Notes under the pieces: generated by a model
Seen by the model: the letters and a program-made list of their open reading frames with translations, nothing else
What the model was told of the DNA's origin: nothing
The model's database searches: none
Source of the DNA: Ulva prolifera
Lineage: Eukaryota; Chlorophyta; Ulvophyceae; Ulvales; Ulvaceae
Assembly (NCBI GenBank): GCA_023078555.1
Contig: CM041198.1
Span: 2,034,800-2,098,799 of the forward strand
Reading direction: 5' to 3'
Length of the DNA stretch: 64,000 bases
Translations under genes and position numbers: made by a program
In this document: positions 10,594-23,328 of the stretch, piece by piece
How the letters are laid out: every line of letters starts with the position of its first letter
How positions within the stretch are numbered: position 1 is the first letter of the stretch

Positions 10594-13271
10594 ATGGCAG
10601 ACGAAACAACAATCAAAGCCTTCGATAGTGCTGGGTTTCCTTCTGTGTGCTGGGGTGCGTGCTTCATCAATCGCTGTGTCGATGTCGAGTTGCGTCAGTA
10701 CTTGATCGCTTCACAACTGTGGACAGTATGCAGACAAGAAACAACCTATGCGCACCACAAGCACATACACGGTGCGTTGTGTCTTCAGATCATACTGCGA
10801 ATTTGTACCGCTGACATCGGCTTGGCAGGCGTGGCCTGCGGGAGGCTGACTGAGCGCGGTACCAGGTTTGACTAGGCTCGCGTGCAGTTCACTCTACAAG
10901 GCTTTGAGAAGCTCACAAATGATACAATGGGAACGCTTCGAATGCTTTCAGATGAGTTCGAGCTGTGTGGACTCCCGTGGTGCGTTGATAGCGACAGGCG
11001 CAGCTCTGGAGCGTCTGTCCACCGAATCCGTTGCTTGGATTGCATGTTCTGTTTCGCCTTCGTACTGACGTTGGGTGCTGCAGGAACCTCGAAGTGCTTC
11101 CTCAGGGACATATCCTGGATGCGACAGAGAAAGGCCGTTTTATGTCGTGTTACCTGAAGCTCTTGGACGTCAAACTGCTGCCTGCTGACGAACTGCCATA
11201 CGTTCGGTTCGAGATCACACTTGTCAACCGCGGAGACCCGAAACGGAATTTCACGAGAGGTAAGAGTATCTTATTTGCATAGAACCTGCTTGTGACTTTT
11301 GATTCAAGGAGCCGGGAGTCGCCTAGGCATGATCCGATGCAGGGATAGTCGCTTGCAAGGACACTCATGGGAGCTAAATCCACCTGTACTGCCAATCGCT
11401 GATCCCACTTCATGCTTGAATACCACAACACGCAATCGACAATAATGGATGTAGCTGTACGCAGCGCTCATGATCAGCGTAGCTTCGCGAATACATCGGA
11501 CCAGTGACTCCCTTTTAAACGCGAGCCGCTGTCAGCCGTCCATGCAAGCTGCATGATCCAGGTTGCTACAGCCAATTCAACTTTCACATCAAATCTCCTG
11601 CAACTGCTGTCTTTTTTTCTCGCATGCATTGCCCCTTGTGTCGTGACGATCGTCACTGTTTGAGGCTGCACTCGGACGTACATGCAGGCATGCATACACA
11701 ACCAACCCAGCGCATGCAGTTGTCGACAGGCCGTATCAAAATACATGCATCGAGATCTTTTCACATACACGATGACTGTGGCTGTGCAGTGTTTGAGAAT
11801 CAGTATGGCCAGCACCCCAATGCCACCTGGGGTGTCCCCACGTTCCTGGAGCTCTCGAAGCTTCAAGCAATGCGGGATGAGTTCATGCCCGACGGCGATC
11901 TCAAAATCCAAGTCAAGATCAAGAAGTGTGTTAAGGCCAGAGACGCTGCAGTGCTGCGAAAGTGCTCCGTGGCTGATGTGCTTCAAAAGGTACATCTGCC
12001 CAGCATCAGCCACACACCGGTGGCAAGTGGATGCACGGCAGCGTCTGACACATAGCACTCTGCAAAAGTTTCTGATGCTCCAGGACGCGCAATCGTGCAC
12101 CAATCAGTGATGCGTGACGTTCCACATCATGCATACGTGCCACGTGCTGGCAGCAGGCAACCGCGCCTTGCGGCACACCACACTTGATTTCATCCCGATC
12201 CTGTGTCTGCATACACTTCCGCCGACATTTTCGAGGAGATCGAGTGCAATGGCACAGCAACCTACCTCCAAACAGTCCATCAACAGGACAGCTCCTCCGT
12301 GCAACACCGCCGCTGCTGTACAGGCATCCACCACCGGCAGAGAGCCCAGCCGCGCATGCATGAACGAGCAGATCGCCGAGTGGCTACAGGGCGACCGATC
12401 CCGCCTGCGCGCCGACGCCGTCGTCGTCTGCAGCTCCATCTCCAAGGACAAGATGCTCTCCCGCCGCATCTGCCGCTACATCGACGGCCAGCGTGCCGAG
12501 TGCTGCGGCACCACCAAAGCCGAGTGCCGCGGCGACCCCGGCTCGGGATCCCCCCCGGCCTCCCCCGGCGCCTCGTTCGACGACGCCGCCATGAGCGCCG
12601 CCCTCGGCCCCGCGCTGGTGAAGCTGCGCGACGTGATGGCACACAAGCCGGCGATGCGCAAGCTGCTTGCACACTTCGGAGGGAACCGCCCGCACGCAGG
12701 TGCTGCCCCCTAATGGCACACATGCATGCATACCTGGTATCTCTGAGTTTGAATCCCGGCATGTGTGGTATGTGTGCTCCAGTCCGCCTGCGAATGAACA
12801 ACCGATGCCGGGGCGAGATGCTCAGTCGGTCCGTTTCACTTGGCACCTGCAACACCAGCGCTTACACCACGCAGCGCCGGGGGCTGGGCGCTGCTCTGAC
12901 AGCAGGCTGATGCTGCCCACACAGCGGCCGCACTGTGCAGCTCTGTGTGGCAGCACAACACATGCCACAGTTGCTGCATGCATGACATGCATGCACGGCG
13001 GCACAGCCTCTGCCATGATGCGCTGCCGCGAGCTTGCCGCGGCCGGTGGCTTGGCTGACAGCTACATTGCCGTGCAGCGGTGGCATCGTGCCTAGCAGTC
13101 GACCCGGCAGGCCTCGAGCGGCACATCAACGACGCGGTGGGGCCGCAGGAGGGTGCTGCGGCGGCCCCCTGCGCCACCCGCCGCCGCTCGATGCAGGAGC
13201 GCTGGCGTGCGGTCATCTTCGGCCACGCCAGCCCTGCCGGCAGATTCTTCTCGTCCTCCAAGCATGCGTAG
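10594..13271 (+). CDS. MATH-domain protein
   Basis: A MATH (TRAF-like) beta-sandwich can be followed across exons: about 10876-10976 (FTLQGFEKL...FELCGLP), 11084-11259 (LEVLPQGHILDATEKGRFMS, CYLKLLD, YVRFEITLVNR) and 11730-11989 (RSFHIHDDCGCAVF, ATWGVPTFLELSKL, DGDLKIQVKIK). Phases match at the 10976/11084, 11259/11730 and 11989/12258 junctions. Further exons 12258-12699 and 13099-13271 (phase 1 join, stop TAG) give a C-terminal region with no domain I recognise (AALGPALVKLRDVMAHKPAMRKLLAHFGG, split here by its own Ala-rich helix pattern). The proposed first exon from ATG 10594 (MADETTIKAFDSAGFPSVCW) is plausible, but its join to 10876 is unresolved. MATH domains bind substrates in ubiquitin-linked adaptors (BPM/SPOP, USP7), but no BTB or peptidase domain is visible, so the role is open. 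The block from 12249 could alternatively be a separate gene with its own ATG. Confidence 0.7.
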
Positions 13272-15278
13272 CTGCGCTCTCCAGGTGAGGCGGGTGGCTG
13301 TTCTGTGAGTGGTACCTGGTCACCAGGCGACCTCCGGTTGGGAGCGTAGGCCGATGGCACGCGGGGAAACCACCATCAACTGCATGCCTCTGCAGGGCAT
13401 GTGGCCGGCATGGGCTGGCACCGATGCTGGGTGTAGAGATGCGTGAACACAGTGATGGTTCACTTTGACTATCCATCGGTGGCGGGCCACACACTCTGCT
13501 GGCATGTCTGTTCCTTCTAAAAGATTTACATTGTGAAGATTGAGGCGAGGTAGCGGCTGTGTGACATTCGTGCGCAGTGTCAATGTGACTGTCGCCGCAA
13601 CATGTGCGGCTACACAGGTGCGCACTGTGCGGATTAATGCACACTCAAGAACGATGATGAGACCTGTTCTATTTTTCTTGTTTCTGCTGCGAGCCACATC
13701 TGGTCAATTGATGCTTGCTGGCATTAGCTGGAGGAGTTCCTGGCAGAGCAGGGGTGTGTGCACATGCAGCAGGATTTGGTTGAGGCAGCATGCACACAAG
13801 AAATGTCAGCATGCCAAGTTTCTTCACTGGGGCATACATTGTGAAGGGTTTCCGCATTGTTTGCGCGCGTCCAGATGCGTCTGGTGACTGCAGACGATCA
13901 GGTTGACTGGTATTTAGTGATTGCCTGGACATGTGATGGCATCGAGAAGCCACTGGCACATCCTATTCCGGGACGTGAGGGATTACAGCTGGGCGGTGAG
14001 AGCATAGAATGCTCCACGCTCGACGCATGTCAGTGAGAGTCTCTTGTCGTATGTTTGATGTCTATTTTATTTTGAAGCAGAGCGGTGTGGGGGCTTGACA
14101 GCCTTTTCAAGTGTCTGCGTTTTTGGATCATCTGTCGGCCAGGTATGTGCCAGGGGGGCCGATCCTTGTGATAGTCAGGGATGTGAACAAGTGTGAGGTG
14201 CCAACCAGTGTTGATGTCATCAAAGTGATGACGAAGACCTGCTGTGAAATGGGGAAGGTACTGTTTGTGACGGGCTGTCGTGAGTGTGGTGGGGTGACTT
14301 GTGGCAAGTAGGTGTATTGTATGTGCTGTGTGGAACTGGTTAATAATCATGCAAATTGGTATGCTATGGGATCAGGAAAGCATGTGCGGCTCCGATGATG
14401 TGCAGGCTATCTCTTGAAATCTCTGGTGCAAATCATGGAGCGAAGTTGCCTGGGATGCTTGTGGGGGCACATGGCGTCTGCGTTGAAGTTGACTGCCATC
14501 GGCAAGCATCCGCAGAGATCATGCTGGGTATTCATTAAATTTCGGGGAACGCAGATACAATGATACACCACCTGACCTTCATCACTGAGCTCCAGTTCGC
14601 TGGACGTTCTGTGCTCTTGGTGCAGGTGTTTCAACATTGCCCTTCGTCATGCACTCCATTGTTGACATCATTCGGACCAAGCTCCCCTGACAACTCCATT
14701 GTCATGCTCAGTGACCCGGCTATTTTCACCAGCTCACATGTGCTGTCCGTTGGACGTGGCTGTTTCCCTGATGCACATGCAATGTTGTCTCCACCTCATG
14801 CAAATGAACAACTACTGTAGCAGTCAAACCAAATCAGGGCATCAGATGCAAAAACCTCACCTACAGGCATACCTAGCGATGGTATGGCCCGATCTCCAGG
14901 CGCCTGTCCATCTGGCCAATCAACCGACCGGGTTGGAGGCAGAAGTCGATTCAGCATGATACACTGGTAGCCATTTGGTGTTACTGTCGATGGCAGCCAG
15001 CGGCAGATGCATATTTAGATGACAATATATATGATTCGTACCACGACAGAATGCCACCAGATAATCTGGTCGTGGCCTGTGAAAGTGATGCCCGCGACGT
15101 GATGTTACACACTCGAAAACTAGGATGACATTCTGCAGGCAGCACTGAACTATATCGGGCGTTACGGTCACCGTAATGATTTAGAATCTGCTTTTGATTG
15201 CAACTTGGGAAGCTGTGTGGCTGATCGTCTGCGGGCCAGGCGAGGTCGTGTAGTCCAATCGAAACGCGAACTGGCAGC
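13272..15278. other. Intergenic region between MATH and TUT genes
   Basis: No recognisable gene. Frames are short, and base composition is lower in GC than in the flanking exons. It should contain the 3' end of the MATH transcript and the promoter of the nucleotidyltransferase gene, but I see no clear signal. Confidence 0.5.
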
Positions 15279-18200
15279 ATGGATGCAAACAACGAGGAAT
15301 TATGGCACTGCAAAAGCTCAGTGGTGCTTGTGCTCTTGAAGGTAAGCGTTGCTCACAGCACCGGCTCTAGTTTGTCCCGGTACCGTGTGGGAGACACATC
15401 AGCGTATGCCGCTGAGATGCTTTCGGTCTATGCTTTCTGAGGAACGTCTCCCGTGCAGGAAGCTATACCTTCAGAAGACAAGTTGCTCAAGTTCAATGCA
15501 ATGCAGCAGTTTATGCATCATCAGTTCAACTCTTTCCTTCCTGTCGGCAGAATCGAATCGTACGGCAGTTTAGCGTCGAATTGCCTGCTTCCGGACAGCG
15601 ATGTAGACTTGTGCGTTGTGCTGGACAACATCAAGGTAAATCATGCTCCACTTACTGCGCGTCAAAACTGATCTGGCCATGCGCAGATGTCCACAAGCAT
15701 CCTTGACACATGCCCCATGTTTCCCTGCTCCTCTCGCCAAGGTGTCACTCGGCAACATCCGTGACACTCCTGCTGATCTTCAACGCCTACATTTTGCAGG
15801 CAGAACCTGACACTCGCAGCTGGAGGCTCAATGTGCTGCGGACAATGGCGGACATAATTTGGAGATCAAGGAGGACTGTTGCCCCAAACTCATTCGAGTT
15901 CAGAAGCAGCGCCCGGATCCCGGTGATTGCATTCACCCACGATGCCTCAGGTGCGAACTGCAGGCTAACGTTATGCTGCATCCCAGCCTGTGCTCAGATC
16001 AGCTCATCCTCCACCCGCCAAACCACCCATTGAACACAGGTATCTCTGTGGACATCAACACCATGACAAGTGGCACCTTCAAAGCAGACTTTGTCCGCTC
16101 AATGCTAACCCTGCATCCAGTCCTCAGGCCCATGATCCGCCTCGTGAAGCAATGGGCCCGCAAGTCCGGCCTCAATGACCCTACACAAGGAGGGCTGAAC
16201 TCCTACTGCCTTACACTCCTTACCATCGCCCACCTTCAGCAACTGGCCAAGCCCCTCCTGCCTCCAGTGTGGCAGCTGTACAGGCAAGGGCCGCCAATCG
16301 ACCCAGCGGCAGCCGCACCCACAGAGCCTTCGTCTGAAGCTCGCCCGATGCACAAAGGAGCGCGGCCCTCGCCCGAAGACGCTGCCCTGTGCGCCCTCAA
16401 CGCAGCGCAGTGGCTATCAGCATACGCCTCAGACCCGCATGCAGCCCCCGGGCTCGACGAGCTCCTCATCGCCTTCCTCGTGCGCCTGTCTGCACTCCTG
16501 CTTGCGCGCTGGACGAACTCCGGTGACATCTGCTGGCGCACGGTGTCCACGTGGTACAGTGTCACCGGTCAGTGCATGTGCCAGAGCAAGAAGGGGGGGA
16601 AGCGCGGGGGTGCCTGGAAGGGCGGAAAGAAGAAGGGTGCCTTGGCGCAACCCACGATGGTAGAGGGTGACGCGGACTGGCCGGAGATGCTGCGGAACCT
16701 GCTCAACGTGCTTGCGCAGCACTGGCCGCGTGGGCACCCCGGGCGGAGGGCGGCTCTAGAGGGCGCGATCGGCCGCGTGCAGCGCTGCGCAAGACTCATC
16801 CTGTATGACGACGAGCTGCCCCCTTTCGACAAGTTTCTGCAGGAGCTACGCACAGAGATTGCACAGGAGGGTGGTGAGGGTGCGGAGGTGGCTGTGGGCA
16901 AGAAGGCGCCTGCCGGCAAGCCGCGCAAACCGCGGCACGGGCTAGAGGGCGTTGACATCCAGGGCATGCGTGACGTGGTGGTGCAGATCCTCGTCGCTGT
17001 GCCATACAGCGCACCTGCACTGTCAAACGTGCGCAGCAGATCTACTTCTGGGGCGAAAGAGGCACAGGAGGTGTGCGCTGAGAGTGAGGATGACAGCGAA
17101 GACGGGAGTGGGGACGAGGGGGGGAGTGACAGTGAGGAATCCGCGCGGAGCGACGAAGATGAGCGTGATGCGGCTGAGCACGAAGCAGATGGCGCTGGTG
17201 TGTTGCCCCAGTATCGGTCGGCCTCTGCGATGGAGAGCCCTGTGCGTGCGGGCGGGTCACCAACACAGCTGGGTGGGGGGCCTGGTGGAGTGCGCGGCAC
17301 CGGATCGCCCACAAAGGCTGAACTGGCTGAGGACATGCTGATTCTCAACATCGATGATGATGACGCCTGCGGTGTGGGAGGGTGCGCGCCGGGTGAGGGC
17401 GGGGCTGCCGGGGCGGTGCGGGGGTCAGCAGACGGTGCCGCACAGGCTGTAGTGCCAGCGGGCGGCGGGGCTGCGTCCGCGGCCGCGGCTATGGCTGCGG
17501 CCACGGCGGCGTTATCTGCGGCGGGAGTTCCTGGCATGCCGGGCGGTGCAGGCCAGGCAGGGGCTGCAGATCGGGTGACTGTCGCGGGAGGGGTGGCCGC
17601 CGCGCAACAGGAGCTGCAGCAGATGCGGGCGCGGCGCATGGCGGCCTGGCGTTACCGTTTCGCGGTCGAAGACCCGTTCAACGAGGCCGACAACGCGGCA
17701 CGGTCGCTGACGAACATGGACGAGCTGCTGACGGAGGCGCTGATGGGCGTGCTGTGTGGCGAGGACGCGCTGCGGCCACTGCTGCGGCGGCCGGCGAAGG
17801 CCGTGGGTACAGGGCACAAAGCGGGTGATCTCGAGCGCGACGTGCGTGAGACGGCGGCTGCGGCGGCACAGTACGACTACCCGATCACAAAGGGCTCGCC
17901 TTTTGCAGAGCATGTGTGGCGGCAGGTGCGGGGGTGGCTGAGGGACATTCCGCAGATCGGCTCGCAGCGGCGGGACGACGCGCTGACACAGAAGCTGCAG
18001 AAGCTGTATGTCACGGCCGGGGGCTCGCCGCAGGCGTTCGCAAGGGTGGGGAGCCCGCCGCGCCCGGTCGCGACGGCGGGGGCCTTGCCGCAGGCGACAG
18101 GACAGGCCGGCGCGATGCACTGGCCGGCCTTGCCGTCGCAGCAGCCGCAGGGGCCGCGCAACGGCGGCCACGCAGGAGCGGCACACGGCCATGCGGGCGG

Positions 18201-19161
18201 CGGTGCGGCAGGACGTGGCATGGGCAACGCGAGCGGCCGGGGCCCGCCCAGGTCCCCCGCTCATGCTGCGGCGTTGGCCGCTGCTCACGACAGGGTCCAG
18301 CATCACCTCGCCGGCGGCCCGCAGCACAGAGCGCCTCCGCCGCCCCCCCACTACAAGCAACTCCCAGCGGCCCAGGCGCAGGGCCAACTGCCTACTGCTA
18401 CCCCGCCCCCCATCGTGGGCCCACCACGGCCTCCACCTCCAGGTATGCAGAATTCCGGCCGTGAGGAAGGTCGCGTGCCGGCACATAAAGGCGGCCGCGC
18501 ACGCTCGGAGGCGGTGCCACATGTGCGCCAAATTCAGCCTGAGGAGCTGTTTGGCATTACGCAGGTTGTTGGGGAGGTCCTCCAGCGGGCGGAGCCTGGG
18601 GCCGGCACCGCACAGCCGGGATCATCGCCGCGCAACACCGCGTCGCATGCGGTGCCTGCGGTCGACCTGGCTGCCCTGGCTGCGGCGCGCGGGGGCGGCC
18701 TGTCTGAGGCCAGGGGCCGACACACCGATGCGTCCGGCACTGCGGTGGCCACAGCCGGGCGGGGCCAGGACGGCGGTGCCCCAGGGGCGGGGGCGGCGAA
18801 TGTGCGCGCTACCCAAGCGGGTGCGGATGTCAAAGCGGGTCGGGACAGTGGGGGTTTGAGGGAGAATGGCGGGGCGGCGGCCGGAGAGATGCCTGCAGGT
18901 GGGAGTCAACAAGCGAGAGTTCAGAAACCGTCGAAGGCTGCGAGGCGACGAGCGCGTGAGGCTGCCCGTGCTGGAGAGCCAGGGGAACTGGACCCCACGG
19001 GTGGGCCTGGCAGCACAATTCCGCACAAGGACGCACAAGACCATGCTACCGGTGGAGGCGAGAAAGCACAAGTCACGAAGAAAATAAAAAAGAAACCTGC
19101 GAGGACAGGCAACATGAACAAGGGTCCGAAGGGTGGTACACGGGGCTGCGAGCAAGTCTGA
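15279..19161 (+). CDS. Cid1/TUT-type terminal nucleotidyltransferase (non-canonical poly(A)/poly(U) polymerase)
   Basis: Four exons join with matching phases: 15279-15341, 15459-15635, 15800-15950 and 16040-19161, giving 1170 residues. The start ATG 15279 (MDANNEELWHC) is the one that fits the phase. The DNA polymerase beta-like catalytic core is clear: GRIESYGSLASN (GS at about 57-58), SDVD with Asp 69 and Asp 71, and the third metal ligand in GISVDINT (Asp about 135), so the triad is intact. The PAP/associated domain follows (RLVKQWARKSGLNDPTQGG, NSYCLTLLTIAHLQ). The remaining roughly 850 residues are acidic, Ala/Gly/Pro-rich and end in a Lys/Arg-rich tail (KKIKKKPARTG), perhaps for RNA binding. 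Relatives uridylate or adenylate RNA 3' ends, marking RNAs and small RNAs for decay; the nucleotide preference cannot be read from sequence here. Such a long C-terminal extension is unusual. Confidence 0.9.
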
Positions 19162-20472
19162 CCCGGGCATGATGTGCGAAGAGGTGTATTCTTGTCCAGG
19201 GGACTGTGGCATCTTTGCCTTAGGACGGAGGTGACGCCTGCGGCGTGGTCAAGGATCCTGCAGTCCAACGTGCCTGTCCATGGTCATGTGAGGTTCAGAA
19301 TGTATGACTGCAATGTATGACTTGAGGCAGTGAGTCAGACTGTCCACGATGGCTTGGCTGCCAGCAGCAAGCACAACCAGTGCATGCAACTATGCGAGCT
19401 GTGTCCCTGTACTGACGCTGCACCAACCATCTTGATGTTGATGAGATGGACCTGCCATCACTGATGTTGACCTTTTGAGTGGACACCTGGCCTTCTCGGC
19501 GTCATTTCACAGGTTCATCATATGCACAACACCACAGCATCAATGGTCTGGCAATTCGATGCACAGTAAGTGCACACTGCAGCGCGATGACAGCAGTACC
19601 CTCAAGCACGTGTCACAGCTCAAAAGTGCTCGCACCTTGGATTCTACAGCTGTTGGCAGTGACCAGTGGCAATTGTTTGTCACAATCTGACTGTGTGGCG
19701 TAAACCATGCACGTAGGGCATCTCCCTGCCACCCTGTGGCCACAATGTGCTTGCATACTCATATGCTATCATCTCCCGTATGACACCTACAACGCTCCAA
19801 TGTGGCAGGCTGCTGATTGCAATGCACAGCTCCTGAATGGACGGTCTACCGACAGTGCTTCAACACTGTCTGCTCTTTACGGCCTGATTGCTGCAAACTG
19901 ACATCATTCACGCTGAAGAAAGCAGCTCTTTCGTATCCAAACAACACTCACTGGGACATTTCTTGAGTGCAGAAACCACCGTTTGAGCCGACCACAAGAA
20001 TCTTCAATTCCACGGTCAACAAGTAAGTAGCACTGCCCCCTCTTTCTGACAGCCTCTGTCAGCGTGCCAGCGAAGGTAAATTTTGTTGAAGTAAACCTAA
20101 GCTTACTGAATCGTATCCTGAAGAGGACGTTGACAACTCCGAATGCATACGGGACCACTTATGCCGAAGGAGCTGTGCGATACTACAGATGCTCCAGCAA
20201 GGCCACACTGGCAGCGAAGGACTGGCCGCTGTGTGCATGTACCACCGCTAAGCAGAAAAGCAAAGCCCCAGAAAAGCAAAGGTCCTCACTGCCAACAGAA
20301 AAGCAAAGCTTCATTGGCATGTGATTCTGACTGCAAGCCACATTTCATGGGATAAACGTGGCTGTCGTTGGTGTAGGACCTGACACAGCTGTTGTTGGGA
20401 TATGGTACAGGACCTGACAGAGCCCGAGAATGCTGCATGTCCAAGATTCCAGCTGCTGAGCCACTGACCTGT
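19162..20472. other. Gene-free stretch
   Basis: Downstream of the nucleotidyltransferase gene. Only short frames are present and no motif is recognised on either strand. Confidence 0.5.
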
Positions 20473-23328
20473 CACAGCTGCTCGGCATATGGCTTGATGC
20501 TCTGAGCTGAGGAGCTCAGGTCCAACCCAAATATCCCGCTGCCGGAAAATTCTTATCTTCCATGTATATTACCAGTATTGACTTATCTCTACGGCTGCTG
20601 GCAGCTTCACCGGCTCATTGATACAAAGCATGGTCGTAAGGACACATATGGCGGATGCATTCAAAGGCAGAAACAGGCTGCACGTTACACACAGACATCT
20701 CAAGGACATACACACCATGAGTAAAGCTGGCGTGTGGTCAACCATGTAAGTTTGTTGTGCAGTGCAGATGCGAGCATACTGACGATGCATTCCCTTGTAG
20801 AATGCTCAGATGATGTTCCACCCTGCCATGGCCCGAGCTCTTGTAAGCTGTTCATGCCGTTTGGTGTACTGCGCTGATACTTCCAGATATTCGGTGGACA
20901 TTCGGACATGGAACATTGTCCTCGGGCAGTTGACTGAGGGTGACTAGTCCCAGAACACATCAGACGAAGCATGTCACTGTCTCTGACGAGAATGTTCACA
21001 ATTTTAAATAACATGCCCCCATGAACTCCGTGCCTGACTGAACACTTCATGGGAGGTTGTCATTCCAACGCAGAACACAATTGTTTGCCTTTGAAATGAT
21101 GTAGGAGTGTTTACCTACTGCACAACTGCAACTGAACCTGTGTAAAAGTCGCTTCAATTTGGAACCTTGCGCTTCAGCAGCCCCACTTTCTGCAGCAAGC
21201 TTGGTAGGGCCGGCTGATTCGTCTCAGCTACGGAACGTTTCGTCCCCCTCCAGGACAAACGCCAGATGCGCAGACTGACGATGCTTGATAGCGCGAGACA
21301 ACGCTATGTGGCGACAGGGGGTTGCACTCGTCAGCGGCAACGGATGAGTCAAATGAGTTGATTCGACTCCCATCCGGTCAACTGGCATTAACGCTTCCAA
21401 TGAAGCTTGACAGGTAATTCCACCATTGGCAGCCGCTTTGTAGGTGTTTCGTAAGCAGGTTTTCAATTGACCACATTTTGCTCGTCAGTACCGTGTATGG
21501 TGTTATGTACAGCTATCAACACTGTGTGGTGTACAGCTATCAACACTGTGTGGTGTCATGTACAGCTGAAGTTGGTAGAGGAGGGCAATCCTTGCAAAGA
21601 CAATATGCCTGTCCACGGTCAGCTGCAGCTGAACTCAGCGGCATGTCATTAGTGGCGAGCAGCATTAGTTGCGACTTGCCAGCTCCAGCAAGCCAAGGTC
21701 TACCACGATATCGCGAGCAGTGAGCACGTGGTGGACAAATTACGGTGTGCAGTGGCTCAGGCAGCGTGGTGGGGTATGCTTCTCGATACCGCGGGCGAAG
21801 GCGATGCGCCTGATGCAGCCGTGTCTGACCAGCACACCACCAGGATTCGCAGGTTGCGGCGGAGAATGTCGTAAACACATAATAATTAATAAACACATGA
21901 AATGTTCGTCCGTGGAACTGCGCTTCTCTTTGCACTGCAGGCTGCGCCGAGCAGCTGCCTCACAGCGGCTTGCCGAAGCGCATCACATGCCGTCTCATTG
22001 CTTCAGCCTCACATACGCCTGTGATGAGTTTCCACTCTCTAATGTATTCCGCTCTACCGGCATGTAAAAAAGGGCGTACCGCCTGCGGCAATCGCAGTCA
22101 CTACCAGAACAAGAAAAAAAGAATCGCCGAACGAACCTGCGGGGAGTCACCCCTCGACCTTGGTGTGCGACCATGGGGTATCGTAGCACTCGGTTAAGCG
22201 ATTAGTGCCGGTACTCCCACACAGGTTGTCGGCGATGTTCCAGATGTCGCATCTGCAATACTAATACATCCGCTATTATTTGGCTTCCGCAGCGTCCCAA
22301 CTCCCCATGTTCATACCAACATCATATACTAGCGCAAAGAATCCCGGCAGCCAGATTCGAACGCTGGTATGACAGATACTCGGGGCCTCGTCAGCTGACT
22401 CGGCTGCTTCTTGGCAACGCGAACGGCCCACGAGCTGCAGTCGTGTCAGTCCTGCACATTTCTGATTGGACGGTGTGCTTCGTCGTGGGTAGTGCGCGCA
22501 GCTTTGGCCACTATTGTGGCCGCAGGCCTGTCTGCCGTCAGGAAGGGTTCGCTCATGTGGCTATTGCAATACAAATCATGTAAGTAGTATCAAAGGTTGG
22601 GAGAGGCTGCACAAGCGGCGCACCAGAACACACAGTGTGTATGTGCATCTTCGTATCCATCGGAACGCGAAGCCGAGTCCGACAGGCATTTGCAGTTCAC
22701 GAGAGCTGTCGTAGATGGCCTGTTCAAATACGGGGTATTTTGGTGAGTCTCATAATGCTCGCACAGATCATATTGTGCACTATGTGGGCCGGCATGGCGG
22801 ATTGAAAACAACCGTTAGCGCGTAGCCTGTGGCGGATTTTCTGGCCATATCTCGCAGCTATGATAGCAATCTGGTTCTGAACTAGTTTTTTGTGCCGTCA
22901 TGGACGTGGCGAGTGACTAAAATGCCACCGCGCTGGTACGGCGTCTCGCACCGGCGAGAGTATGTGGAGACATGAGGCGGTGGGTGATGTGTTGTTTTTA
23001 TAAGTTGCAGAGACAAATCAGGCGTTTTGTGTTCGGGCTGGTTGCGCTCTCAGTAGCCTTGGCTCCACCCGGGGGTGCAGAATTGCACGCATACGCCGCT
23101 CACACACACTCTTGCCGCACGGGCCACAGCTGCGCAAAAATCCTGCCCTGCTGATTACAGCAGTACAGGCTACATTGAAGTCGATGCGGCTTGACTGCCG
23201 TGAATTCCGCCAGGCAATCTGCGGGCTGGCCTGATTGATTCACAGAATTGACTGGCCCCAATAGTCCTCAGGTGACTGCCTGGCGTGCTCGGTGCGTCTC
23301 ATTGCGATGAGCATCGAGTTGTCAAGCA
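20473..23328. repeat. 2.85 kb dispersed repeat, copy 1
   Basis: It aligns in direct orientation with 26694-29519. Shared landmarks in the same order are CACAGCTGCTCGGCAT at the left edge, GAGCTGAGGAGCTCAGGTCC, GTGCAGATGCGAGCAT, GGCCCGAGCTCTTGTAAG, TCGACTCCCATCCGGTCAA, a tRNA-like stretch, CCGTCATGGACGTGGCGAGTG, and GTTGTCAAGCA at the right edge. Similarity is interrupted by many substitutions and small indels, so the duplication is old. No long open frame. It may be a non-autonomous transposon or a segmental duplication. Confidence 0.75.
22336..22412 (-). other. tRNA-like sequence in the 2.85 kb repeat, copy 1
   Basis: On the minus strand AGCCGAGTCAGC (box A-like) is followed after about 40 bases by GCGTTCGAATCTGG (box B-like, T-loop TTCGAAT). 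The acceptor and T stems do not pair properly, so it is not a working tRNA; a tRNA-derived pol III promoter or SINE-like head is possible. Confidence 0.3.

Noticed and set aside
16569-17639. Large minus-strand frame opposite the nucleotidyltransferase gene
   Set aside because: Antisense shadow of a GC-rich exon; Ser/Pro/Ala-rich text without motifs.
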